64,000 bases of DNA. Source: Hymenobacter sp. DG25B. GTDB lineage: Bacteria; Bacteroidota; Bacteroidia; Cytophagales; Hymenobacteraceae. Shown in pieces: positions 24,380 through 32,159 of this stretch. The notes under the pieces are model-generated. The model did no database searches. It saw only the letters and a list, made by a program, of their open reading frames with translations, and had not been told where the DNA came from. The translations under genes and the position numbers were made by a program. Position 1 is the first letter of the stretch. The number at the start of each line of letters is the position of its first letter. Location: positions 3,534,001 through 3,598,000 of the forward strand of contig NZ_CP010054.1 in assembly GCF_000801315.1 (NCBI RefSeq). Direction: 5' to 3'.

Positions 24380-26374
24380 TTATTTTTTCTCCAGTACCAG
24401 CACTACTTTGTTGAAGTTGGCGGCGGCGTTGATGACGTTGCGGTACGCCTCAAAATCCTTTTTGGGCCAGCGGATCTGGTTGTAGACTTCATCAATGGTG
24501 ACGGTGACCAGCTGGCCTTTCTGCTCGGAGCCGGACCGGAAGTAGTACACGGGGGACTTGGCATCGGGGCCGGCCTGCACGCTGAGGTTCAGATCCTGGG
24601 CGTTGCGCACCTGGTAGCCGGCGGGCAGCTCAAACTTAATGACGCGGTGGTAGCTGCGGTTGAAGTCGTTTTCCACGTCAAACTGCCGCTCCGTGGTCTG
24701 GTACAGCTCCGACTGTGGCCCAATCAGCTCCCCGATGTGGAACAGGTAGCGCGGCCCGGCCCGGTCCAGCAGCGCCACGGATTCCACCGTGGCATCCACA
24801 ATAAAGGGCTTGGTGAGCGGGCTCAGGCCCTGCTCGCCATTGATAACCTTCAGGCTCTTGATGGTGGCATCCTTCACGTTGGACTTCACCAGCTCCTGCA
24901 TGGCCTCGGTGCGCTTGTCTTCCGGAATAAAGGAGTAGAAGGGCTGAATGGCCTGGGCATTGTAGCCGCCAAAGGTCTGGCGCATGTCCACAGTGGCTTT
25001 GTCCATTTCCGGGGAGAAGCGCACGGTAATGTCGAGGTCGTTGGGGCTTTGGGCGGCCGTGAGGGTGGGAATGTCGCGCACTTTGCCGGTGCCTCTTTCG
25101 GTTTTGCCTTCCTTCACGGTGCGCACGAACAGGCCTTTGTTGGCCGTCCACTCGGCGGGCACCATGCCGTAGCGGTAGTCGGGCCGGGTAGGCGCCATAA
25201 ACTGCTTGGTGCCGGGAAAGTAAATCAGGCTGTGGTCGAGGTAATTCCAGGTATCGAAGGTTTCGTCGAACGGCGCTTCCTCACGGCCGGTGGTGAACAC
25301 CAGCTCATGCTCCAGGCCCAGGCGCCGGAATACCACGGCAAACAGCTTGGTAAAGGCGCTTTCCGGGGCATTGCGCGTGGCAATTACCTTTGTCAGGTCG
25401 CCCTCGGCGGCCGGATCCAGGTTGAAATTGCTTTTGATATACTGCTCCACAGCCTGGATTTTAGCCTCGGGCTTGGCGCTGGCCGCTACTTTCAGCTGCT
25501 TCAGGAGCTTATCCACCGCTTTACCTTCGTCCTTGGTAAGAGAGTAGATATTGCTGTGCAGATACTGGCTGGCATCGTCCCAGGTAAACAGGCGCTCCTC
25601 GCCGCGGGCCTGGTTGTAAGCCAGCTTGTACTCAATGCGCATCTGCTCGGCCTGCACGTTGGCAAAAGCTTCTTCGCGCACCGGGGCCACTTTGTCCAGC
25701 TGCAGCCGGATCAGGTGCTTGCCCTCCACCAGGGTATCGGGGGCGGGCTTGGGGCCGTGGTACACGCGGGTATCAAATACCAGCGTTTCCGGCGAAATCA
25801 GCTCAAACGTGACGTTGCGGGCCGGGATATCGGATTGCAGATAATCCCGACCGTAGAAGTTGAAGGGGCGGGCGCGGGTGTAGAGGTATTCAATCTCGCT
25901 GCCCTTCTGCACGCCTTCCAGGGCAAAAATCTTGAAGCGGCGCTCATCATCCTGCAGCTCCTTGATGCTGCTCTGGTCTACCTCCACTATCTCGCCCCGG
26001 GGGCTGATAGTGCGTGCCTTCAGGGAAAGCAGCTGGCCCCCATCCTGAATCGGTATGTAGATTTTGTTGAACTGCTCAATGGCATCGGCCGAGTTTACCC
26101 GGATGATGCGGTGGTCGGTGGTATACAGCTCCAGCTTCTCGTGGCTGGCATCGTAGGCATACTCGTGGGCAATAAGCTGGCGCAGAATAACGGCGGGCAG
26201 CTGAGCATCGGCCGCGGAAATGGGCAGCCGGCCGCGGCGCGCCTCCCAGTTATAGTTGGCATAGCGCAGAGTAGAAGGCACGGCCGTAGCCACCGACTGC
26301 GCTAGCACCGCCGCGGTGCTGGTCAGCAATAACAGCAGCACAGCAAGCAGCCGCATCCGGAAAATAGAAGGCAT
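24380..26374 (-). CDS. DUF3857/transglutaminase-fold protein, catalytic Cys lost
   Basis: 664 aa from ATG 26374. Signal peptide MRLLAVLLLLLTSTAAVLAQ. Residues ~40-260 form DUF3857, with ELYTTDHRIIRVNSADAI and ISPRGEIVEVDQSSIKEL, followed by a transglutaminase-like domain (~300-450) and a C-terminal DUF2569-like/immunoglobulin region. In the place where active family members have GDCKD, this protein reads NAPESAFTKLFAVVFRRLG, so the Cys nucleophile is missing and it is probably not catalytic. It sits directly downstream of the split paralog at 26431-28376. Confidence 0.82.
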   Translation of the reverse strand: MPSIFRMRLLAVLLLLLTSTAAVLAQSVATAVPSTLRYANYNWEARRGRLPISAADAQLPAVILRQLIAHEYAYDASHEKLELYTTDHRIIRVNSADAIEQFNKIYIPIQDGGQLLSLKARTISPRGEIVEVDQSSIKELQDDERRFKIFALEGVQKGSEIEYLYTRARPFNFYGRDYLQSDIPARNVTFELISPETLVFDTRVYHGPKPAPDTLVEGKHLIRLQLDKVAPVREEAFANVQAEQMRIEYKLAYNQARGEERLFTWDDASQYLHSNIYSLTKDEGKAVDKLLKQLKVAASAKPEAKIQAVEQYIKSNFNLDPAAEGDLTKVIATRNAPESAFTKLFAVVFRRLGLEHELVFTTGREEAPFDETFDTWNYLDHSLIYFPGTKQFMAPTRPDYRYGMVPAEWTANKGLFVRTVKEGKTERGTGKVRDIPTLTAAQSPNDLDITVRFSPEMDKATVDMRQTFGGYNAQAIQPFYSFIPEDKRTEAMQELVKSNVKDATIKSLKVINGEQGLSPLTKPFIVDATVESVALLDRAGPRYLFHIGELIGPQSELYQTTERQFDVENDFNRSYHRVIKFELPAGYQVRNAQDLNLSVQAGPDAKSPVYYFRSGSEQKGQLVTVTIDEVYNQIRWPKKDFEAYRNVINAAANFNKVVLVLEKK

Positions 26375-26430
26375 ATAACGGAGGTAAGGAGGCGCTACAG
26401 GCAGCACGCCCGCAGCATAAGGGCGGAATA

Positions 26431-27663
26431 TCAGGCTTTTTTTCGCTTTAGGATGACCACGTCCCGGTAGGCGGCCGTGAGCTTATCTACCACGGCATTC
26501 CACTGGGCAAACTGCGTGGGCTGTAGCAGCAGGTAGTTAATGTAGACTTCCTTATCCTGCACAATTTTATTGCCGGCGCGCTCGTAGCGGATGGTGAAGC
26601 CCAGCACAGGGTCCTGCACGGAGGCATTGGCGGGCAGGTATTCCACCTCGTAGCCGGCCGGAATTTCCAGTTCGGTGCGGGAATGGGTGGTGTGGTTGAA
26701 TTCGTTGTAGCGGGGCAGGCGACGCTTGGCCGGGTCTATCCGGTCGTTGGCGTAAGGCTGCTCCAGGTTCAGGTTCACGTAGATTTCGTCGTCTAGCTTC
26801 TGCACGTAGTCCTGCACGTGGTATTCGTAGTCGATGGCCAGGGGCTGGTCGCGCTCTTCGCGGTTACGAATGGTGTAGCGGTCCACGAAAAACTTGTTGT
26901 TGCCGCGCTCCAGCAGTTTTTTCAGGTACCTGGGCTCGTTGGTTTCATCCAGTCCATCCAGCGCGTAAGACTGCATAATTTTGGGGTAGCCGCTCATCGT
27001 CAGCTGCCCTTTGCCGCGCAGCCCCGTCCCGTCCAGCGTCAGCGTCGAAACATCGGCAATGCTGTTCTGCTCCTTCGGAATAACCGGCACGCTCACCACT
27101 TTGGAGGTTTTGCCATCGATAGACATCAACGCTTCCTTGCCCTGAATCATGGAAGAAGGCATCCCAAACGGTGTGTGCTGGCTGGTGGCATCCAGGAAAA
27201 TGTACTGCCCGGGCTTGGCCTCGTAGGTAGTAATCATGTGGTTATCCACGCCGGGCGTGGCCACCTCGGAGTAGCGGTAGGGCAGGTCGCGGGTGCCAAT
27301 CCAGGTGAGGTAGGATTTGATACCCGCCAGCTGCAGCATGTCGTGGGTCAGGTTGGCCATGTCCTTGCAGTCGCCGTAGCGGCGGCCGTACACCAGGCCG
27401 GCATCGTGGGGAATAAACCCGCGCAGGCCGTTTTCGAAGGCTATGTAGCGCACGTTATCCTGCACCCAGTAGAAAATGCGGCGTACCCGCTCCTCTTCGG
27501 TTTTGGCACCCACTACCAGGGAGTCCACAGTGTGCTTGAGAGCCGGGTTATTTTTGCGGTCGATGCGGGAAATGAAGCTGGAGTAGAGCGAGAACAACTC
27601 GGGTACGCCCGAAAGCAGCTTGCGCGACTGCCCAGCCACGGGTGCTTCCTCAATGTAGTACAT
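26431..27663 (-). CDS. Transglutaminase-domain half of a split DUF3857 protein
   Basis: 410 aa. Contains the transglutaminase core with its Cys in YGDCKDMANL, His in DNHMITTY and Asp in IFLDATSQ, and the C-terminal region ending in KRKKA. The ATG at 27663 overlaps the stop of the upstream half (TGATG). The frame continues in register upstream of that ATG (RDDNGPESSYYRPHLMYYIEE), which looks like genuine protein sequence and suggests that the two halves were once one ~650-aa gene, the size of the neighbouring paralog. It may still be made by coupled re-initiation. Confidence 0.75.
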   Translation of the reverse strand: MYYIEEAPVAGQSRKLLSGVPELFSLYSSFISRIDRKNNPALKHTVDSLVVGAKTEEERVRRIFYWVQDNVRYIAFENGLRGFIPHDAGLVYGRRYGDCKDMANLTHDMLQLAGIKSYLTWIGTRDLPYRYSEVATPGVDNHMITTYEAKPGQYIFLDATSQHTPFGMPSSMIQGKEALMSIDGKTSKVVSVPVIPKEQNSIADVSTLTLDGTGLRGKGQLTMSGYPKIMQSYALDGLDETNEPRYLKKLLERGNNKFFVDRYTIRNREERDQPLAIDYEYHVQDYVQKLDDEIYVNLNLEQPYANDRIDPAKRRLPRYNEFNHTTHSRTELEIPAGYEVEYLPANASVQDPVLGFTIRYERAGNKIVQDKEVYINYLLLQPTQFAQWNAVVDKLTAAYRDVVILKRKKA

Positions 27664-28376
27664 CAGGTGCGGGCGGTAGTAGCTGCTTTCCGGGCCGTTG
27701 TCGTCGCGCGGGGCGTGGGCAGGTTGTCGGCGGCCCAGCGGTAAACCACCGTGTTGCCTTTCTGCTGCTTGCTGAACTGCACCTTCACCTGGTCGGTGTT
27801 GAAGAGCTTGCCCTCCACTTTCACGCCGGCCGGAGCCGTAATGGTCAGCTCGGCGTGACGTACGGGCACGTAGGAGCTAAAGAAGAAGGGCTGCAGAAAG
27901 CGCGAGTCGGGGTGGCGCACGGTGTAGTCCGTTACGGTGCGCGCCCCGGGCGTCACCATCGGGAAGCTGAAGGTCGTCACGCGGGTATCGTCGTAGAAAA
28001 TACCGGGCTGGGTTTCAAACTTCGATTTAAAGTCCGTCACCTTCACCGTGCGGTAGTCGCGGCCATTAGGCACCATAGTGCGGGCCTCTACTTTCTGCAG
28101 ACGGTTGAACAGGGAGCTATACACCCGGTCATCGGCATACATGGAAGTCTGGGCTTCCAGGTGCAGCATATCATAATGGTGGCGTGCCAGCACCTGTACC
28201 GAGTCGCCCACAATTTCCACGGTCAGGTCCTGGCGGTAGTCCAGGTACACGGCTTTTTCGCCGGGGTATTGCTGCAGGGCCTGCGCCAGGAGCTGCGCGG
28301 GTTGCTGGGCCCGGGCTGTAAAGCTGCTGGCAACCAGCAGCGCAACCAGCAGATATCGATAAGAAAATCTATGCAT
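27663..28376 (-). CDS. N-terminal DUF3857 half of a split DUF3857/transglutaminase protein
   Basis: 237 aa with signal peptide MHRFSYRYLLVALLVASSF ending at ARAQ. Residues ~25-220 form DUF3857 (VYLDYRQDLTVEIVGDSVQV and YDDTRVTTFSFPMVTPGART). The last ~15 residues (PRATTTARKAATTART) are low-complexity and look like out-of-frame translation beginning near 27711, in a CCCCGCGCG tract. A missing C or an extra GC there would restore a single ORF with the downstream half. Real disruption, programmed frameshift or an assembly error are all possible. Confidence 0.75.
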   Translation of the reverse strand: MHRFSYRYLLVALLVASSFTARAQQPAQLLAQALQQYPGEKAVYLDYRQDLTVEIVGDSVQVLARHHYDMLHLEAQTSMYADDRVYSSLFNRLQKVEARTMVPNGRDYRTVKVTDFKSKFETQPGIFYDDTRVTTFSFPMVTPGARTVTDYTVRHPDSRFLQPFFFSSYVPVRHAELTITAPAGVKVEGKLFNTDQVKVQFSKQQKGNTVVYRWAADNLPTPRATTTARKAATTART

Positions 28377-28458
28377 GATGCTTCCTACACTAGAATAGTA
28401 CCTGGGCTTGAGGCCAAACAGCAGCCTGTTTGCCCCGGGCCCGTTCCCACGATAATAA

Positions 28459-28490
28459 CGCCGGCCACCGCGAAGTTCATCCGGCCGGCG
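28459..28490 (-). terminator. Possible terminator after the PPC-domain gene
   Basis: Stem CGCCGGCC / GGCCGGCG with a 16-base loop. On the minus strand it is followed only by TTATTATCG, so it is a weak candidate. Confidence 0.3.
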
Positions 28491-28494
28491 GCTT

Positions 28495-29055
28495 TTATTT
28501 TTTAGGCGAAGCGCGCTTTTTCCCGACGGGCTTTACCGGGCACACCACCAGTTCCTGGTAAGTAGATACCGGGTCGGTTTCGCGCCGGAAATCTACGTCG
28601 TCCAGCACACCCAGCACCAGTTCGGCGGTGGTATAAATGCGGTTACCATCCAGCAGGTGCCCGCCCACGGTGCGGCCGGTAGAATCGGCAAAAGCCAGGT
28701 GCAGGTGGCTGCCGTTTACCGACAGCGTGCCCACCAACGATACAATCTCAAAATGCCCCTGGTACACCGTAGGTCCTTCTTGATTAGCCAGACGCAGCGT
28801 AGCCGTAGTAAGGCTGCCCACGCAGGTAAGCACCGTAGCGGCTTTCAGGTGGTGCTGCGCTACAAAAGCCAGCAGCTGCTGGCGCAAATCGTCTCCCGGG
28901 CGCAGGCGCAGGGCGTAGGTACGCATAGCAGAAGGCTGGGCCGCAGGAACCGACATAGAAGCAGAAGAAGGAGCTGTTTGAGCCCGGGCAGCCTGCCCGC
29001 TCATCAGCAGTAGTATCAAGATAAAAACAACCCGCATAAAAACTAAAAAACGCAT
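28495..29055 (-). CDS. Exported PPC-domain (DUF296) protein
   Basis: 186 aa from ATG 29055 (ATG 29037 is also possible). The N-terminus MRVVFILILLLMSGQAARAQ is a signal peptide. The rest is the PPC/DUF296 fold with GSHLHLAFADSTGRTVGGHL, TTAELVLGVL and the HLH pair that binds metal in studied members. PPC domains are best known as plant DNA-binding modules and bacterial cytoplasmic proteins; an exported one is unusual. The short, basic C-terminus (PVGKKRASPKK) is another oddity. It lies between the split transglutaminase locus and the ECF operon. Confidence 0.8.
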   Translation of the reverse strand: MRFLVFMRVVFILILLLMSGQAARAQTAPSSASMSVPAAQPSAMRTYALRLRPGDDLRQQLLAFVAQHHLKAATVLTCVGSLTTATLRLANQEGPTVYQGHFEIVSLVGTLSVNGSHLHLAFADSTGRTVGGHLLDGNRIYTTAELVLGVLDDVDFRRETDPVSTYQELVVCPVKPVGKKRASPKK

Positions 29056-29061
29056 ACTGTT

Positions 29062-29069
29062 CAAAGGTA
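29062..29069 (-). promoter_or_regulatory. -7 promoter element TACCTTTG for the PPC-domain gene
   Basis: On the minus strand TACCTTTG ends six bases before ATG 29055. A perfect consensus match; the transcript would be leaderless for that start or have ~20 nt of leader for ATG 29037. Confidence 0.55.
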
Positions 29070-29103
29070 ATCAGGTGGCCTGCACGGCGGGTTTAGGAGC
29101 AAC

Positions 29104-29130
29104 AAAAAAGCCGGCTATACCGGCTTTTTT
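29104..29130. terminator. Bidirectional intrinsic terminator
   Basis: Perfect 11-bp stem AAAAAAGCCGG / CCGGCTTTTTT with loop CTATA. It ends the ECF sigma operon (minus strand) at 29152. Confidence 0.9.
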
Positions 29131-29151
29131 ATTTCAACAAAGTAGGCTGAT

Positions 29152-30417
29152 CTATTTGTTGAAGCTCACGTTGGTGTACTTGGTCTTGATGTTCACGTTG
29201 CCCGTAGGCCGCAGCGACGACCGGCCGAACTGGCCCTGCATGTCACTGGAAGCGGAGCTGCTTTCTTCTGAGCGCACCGTTACCAGGCGCTTGTCTACCA
29301 GCAGCTTGCCATTCTGGGTGTTTACATCAAAGTTGAAGCCGGTACCATCGGGGAAGTTGAGCAGGATGGTGCTGTAGCCGCCGTCCAGGTTAATCTGGCG
29401 GAAGTTGGGGCTGGTATTGCGCACCTCAAAGGTGGGGCAGTGCTGCACCGTCATGTCCAGCCGCTCGCTCACCTTATCAATGCTGAACTTGCTGAAGCCG
29501 GAGGTGCCTTCTAGATTCTTTACCGTGCCCAGTGCTACGTCGCCGTACTTGCTGTGGATGGTCAGGTTCTGAACCGTGCCAATATCAATATCAGAGTAGT
29601 TGTTGCGCAGCTCCACGGCATTGCCGCCATCCAGCCGCAGCTTGGCGTAGCTGGCATCCACCACCGCTTTGCGGGCATACTCTACGGAGGCCGAGCCGTT
29701 CTTTATCCGCACGATGTTGTCCTCGCCTTCCAGCCGGCCGGTACGCAGCGTGCCGTATTCCACGGCCAGCAGGCTGGGGCCGCTCAGGTCGCCAGAAATG
29801 CTCACGTCGCCGAAGGTATTCATCACCTTCAGGGCCTGATTTTTGGGCAGCCACACGGTGTAGTTTACCTCATACAGCCGGTGCTTGCTCCAGCACTCCC
29901 GGGGCATAGTGCCGAAGGAAGTAGTGGCGCTGATACCGCCGTTGGCTTCGGGGTCGTTGTTTTTCAACGAAACCTGAATCATTTCCAGCAGCTGCTGGGC
30001 TTTCTCCTCCGATTCGGCCCGCGTGGTAATATCCACATCGGTGCGTACTTCCTTGCGCGACCACACATTGATCTGCACACGGCCATAGCGGGTATTCAGC
30101 ACGTAAGGCCGCGTAATGGGTGCTACAAAGGTGCGGCTCAGCTTGCGGTTTTTCTCTACTACCGGGCCAACGGACTCCGTCTGCTGCGGCCCCTGCCCCG
30201 AGGTTTGCTCCGTCTGATCCGGGCAGCCAATTTCTATAGGCGTAGGCTGGTAGCCCGCCGAGCCGGGCTCACTGGGTTGCGTGAAATAAACGGTGGAGGA
30301 CCTGCTCACGAGCTTACCCACTACCATCTGCCCCTGGGTGGGGGCAGCCAGCATCAGCAGGCCGGCCAGCGCGAGGGCACCGGGCCAGTGGCGAGTCCAG
30401 GTAGAAGCGGCTTTCAT
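29152..30417 (-). CDS. DUF4097-like beta-helix surface/periplasmic protein
   Basis: 421 aa. Signal peptide (TRHWPGALALAGLLMLAAPTQGQ). From residue ~110 onward, short repeated beta strands (VWLPKNQALKVMNTFGDVSI, GTLRTGRLEGEDNIVRIKNG, IGTVQNLTIHSKYGDVALG) form the stacked-strand pattern of DUF4097/GIN-type putative adhesin domains. Start ATG overlaps the stop of the anti-sigma gene (ATGA), indicating coupling. The product is presumably exported and part of the regulon or sensing role of this ECF system. Confidence 0.82.
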   Translation of the reverse strand: MKAASTWTRHWPGALALAGLLMLAAPTQGQMVVGKLVSRSSTVYFTQPSEPGSAGYQPTPIEIGCPDQTEQTSGQGPQQTESVGPVVEKNRKLSRTFVAPITRPYVLNTRYGRVQINVWSRKEVRTDVDITTRAESEEKAQQLLEMIQVSLKNNDPEANGGISATTSFGTMPRECWSKHRLYEVNYTVWLPKNQALKVMNTFGDVSISGDLSGPSLLAVEYGTLRTGRLEGEDNIVRIKNGSASVEYARKAVVDASYAKLRLDGGNAVELRNNYSDIDIGTVQNLTIHSKYGDVALGTVKNLEGTSGFSKFSIDKVSERLDMTVQHCPTFEVRNTSPNFRQINLDGGYSTILLNFPDGTGFNFDVNTQNGKLLVDKRLVTVRSEESSSASSDMQGQFGRSSLRPTGNVNIKTKYTNVSFNK

Positions 30418-31169
30418 CGGTTGTCAGCGTAAAGCGTGGGCGCGTCGTGGTAATCGTTCATCTGCTCGCGCATGCGCAGCTGCTGGTTCAAAATATCCAG
30501 TCGAATCTGCAGGTTCCGGTTCATGGCGTCCAGCACCATGTTGGGGTCGGGGTTACGGGTCAGCTCTACTTTCAGCTCGTGGTAGGTAGAGTCCAGGCTG
30601 GCCAGCTCGCGGTGCCAGTCGGCGGGAGAGCCGGCCTTGGTCTGCTTTTCCAGCTGTACCAGCTCACTTTGCCGCTCTATAATCTGGGCGGCATAGTAAG
30701 ACTCCATCCGCTGCACTACCCGCGCAATATCCTGGCGCGGCGAATCGACGGCGGCCGTGGTCATGGCTACCGGGCTGCGGCCCGTGTACAGGTGCAGGGC
30801 TTCCTGCTCTGAAACCTGCTGGCTGAGCTGATCCTTCATAGCCCATTGCCCCAGCGCCGCCTTTTTCCAGGGAATAGAAGCGGCGGAGGTACCAAAGCGG
30901 GAGCTATAGCCCACGCCGGCCAGCAGCAAAAGCGCCAGCACCGCGGCCAGGCCATAGCGGCCGGCACCTTTATGCCAGGCCATGGGTATTACCGTAGCCG
31001 ACTCTTCGGTGGCCGGAATCAAACGTAAAGTGGGTTGCTCTACCGTGCCCGCAGGTGCATCAAGCTCGGCTTCGATGCTGTCCCACAGGTCCGGGCGGGG
31101 CTCAAAGGCGTCGAAGTCCGCGCGGTGGCGGTCGACGAATTCTTCAAGTCCGGTGGGTTTCTTATTCAT
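30414..31169 (-). CDS. Membrane-bound anti-sigma factor-like protein
   Basis: 251 aa from ATG 31169. The N-terminal ~85 residues are cytoplasmic, with the acidic start MNKKPTGLEEFVDRHRADFD and the short element PRPDLWDSIEAEL. One membrane helix at ~75-95 (YGLAAVLALLLLAGVGYSS) is followed by a periplasmic coiled-coil-rich region (ESYYAAQIIERQSELVQLEK, LRMREQMNDY). Its position directly after an ECF sigma gene fits an anti-sigma factor, although I see no zinc-binding ZAS motif. Coupled by ATGA to the next gene. Confidence 0.72.
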   Translation of the reverse strand: MNKKPTGLEEFVDRHRADFDAFEPRPDLWDSIEAELDAPAGTVEQPTLRLIPATEESATVIPMAWHKGAGRYGLAAVLALLLLAGVGYSSRFGTSAASIPWKKAALGQWAMKDQLSQQVSEQEALHLYTGRSPVAMTTAAVDSPRQDIARVVQRMESYYAAQIIERQSELVQLEKQTKAGSPADWHRELASLDSTYHELKVELTRNPDPNMVLDAMNRNLQIRLDILNQQLRMREQMNDYHDAPTLYADNR

Positions 31170-31264
31170 ACAGGTGGTTATACGCACAGTTCGTCCCTTC
31201 GCCGAGTAAGTCCGGATTCCTTATCCGGAGAGCGGGTGCCTCGGCAAAATGGCAGCGGGCTCTT

Positions 31265-31828
31265 TTACATTCCGTGGTTGCGGGCCAGCTCCAGCAATTT
31301 TTTGCGGGCGCGGCTGTATTGCGACTTAGATGTAGATTCAGTGATATTAAGAATGGAGGCAATTTCGGCGTGGTCATAGCCCTCCAGCAGGTACAACGAC
31401 AACACCACGCGGTAGCCATCGGGCAGCTCCTGTACGCACCGTCGTACGACATCAGCCCTCCAGGTGGTTTCTTCCAGCTCCGCGCTGGTTTCCGCGTAAT
31501 CAAGGCTTATTCCGTCATGCTGCTCACCCAGCGGCACCAGCTGCAGGCGGCGGTTACGCAGGCAGTTGATAGATTTATTGATAACGATGCGCTTCAGCCA
31601 GCTGCCAAAGGAAGAATCTCCCTTGTAGCTGTGCAGCTCGCGGAAAGCACTCAGAAAGGCTTCCTGCAGCACATCTTCCGCCTCCGCGTAGTCGCCCGTA
31701 ATGCGCAACGACGCATTAAACATGGCGCGGGAGTACCGTTTATAGATTTCGGCCTGGGCGCGACGGTCGCCCAGCCGGCACCGCTCCACGAGCGGGGCAT
31801 TGATGTCGGTATACGCTACTGCTTCCAT
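31265..31828 (-). CDS. ECF-family RNA polymerase sigma factor
   Basis: 187 aa. Sigma-70 region 2 with YSRAMFNASLRITGDYAEAEDVLQEAFLSA (shortened: region 2.1-2.4, residues ~30-75), SFGSWLKRIVINKSIN and region 4 LPDGYRVVLSLYLLEGYDHAEI with the HTH IASILNITESTSKSQYSRAR. First gene of a three-gene operon with an anti-sigma-like protein and a DUF4097-like exported protein. Envelope-stress or surface sensing is the typical role of such trios. The target promoter is not known. Confidence 0.93.
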   Translation of the reverse strand: MEAVAYTDINAPLVERCRLGDRRAQAEIYKRYSRAMFNASLRITGDYAEAEDVLQEAFLSAFRELHSYKGDSSFGSWLKRIVINKSINCLRNRRLQLVPLGEQHDGISLDYAETSAELEETTWRADVVRRCVQELPDGYRVVLSLYLLEGYDHAEIASILNITESTSKSQYSRARKKLLELARNHGM

Positions 31829-31991
31829 GCGGTACGCGGGTTGGCAAAAGGTAAAAAATCGGTAACCGGTAAATATCCGACTTTCTAAGCTAAGCTACTA
31901 GCTCTGACGGGTAAGCATGGGAAAGACAAACTGAAATACCAGAGGTTGCACCACGCTGCAGAAGTTGCGAGCAGAAGCATGAGAAGTAGAA

Positions 31992-32094
31992 CGAAGCTCC
32001 GGCTTCGCGGACGAGCAGAGCGAGTACTGACGTATGCTGACGTTGAGCCAACGCGTTGGAACTCGCTGTGCTCGTCCGCGAAGCCGGAGCTTCG
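31992..32094. repeat. Dispersed palindromic element, family 1, copy B
   Basis: Perfect 26-bp arms: 31992-32017 (CGAAGCTCCGGCTTCGCGG...) and 32069-32094. The centre shares CGTATGCTGACGT with copy A and has the palindrome CCAACGCGTTGG where copy A has CTACGCGTAG, i.e. paired substitutions. An inner AGCGAGT/ACTCGCT stem is also present. It abuts a strong terminator, as copy A does. Confidence 0.88.
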
Positions 32095-32100
32095 CGTTAC

Positions 32101-32142
32101 ATGCAAAAGGCCTGTCTCAGAGGAGAGACAGGCCTTTTGCAT
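32101..32142. terminator. Intrinsic terminator with perfect 18-bp stem
   Basis: ATGCAAAAGGCCTGTCTC / GAGACAGGCCTTTTGCAT, loop AGAGGA. It lies 18 bases past the aldehyde dehydrogenase stop (minus strand) and ends that gene. Confidence 0.85.
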
Positions 32143-32159
32143 CTTAAGCTTTATGGCTT

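Larger units (their letters stand above)
31829..32159. other. 331-bp gap holding repeat copy B and a long-stem terminator
   Basis: Contains the palindromic element at 31992-32094 and the 18-bp-stem terminator at 32101-32142. Apart from those two and the ECF promoter region next to 31828, I see nothing else. Confidence 0.7.

Noticed and set aside
24647..26305. A 552-codon plus-strand ORF antisense to the DUF3857 gene
   Set aside because: It is a shadow of the minus-strand gene, whose signal peptide and domains are clear. No initiation region and no recognisable motif.
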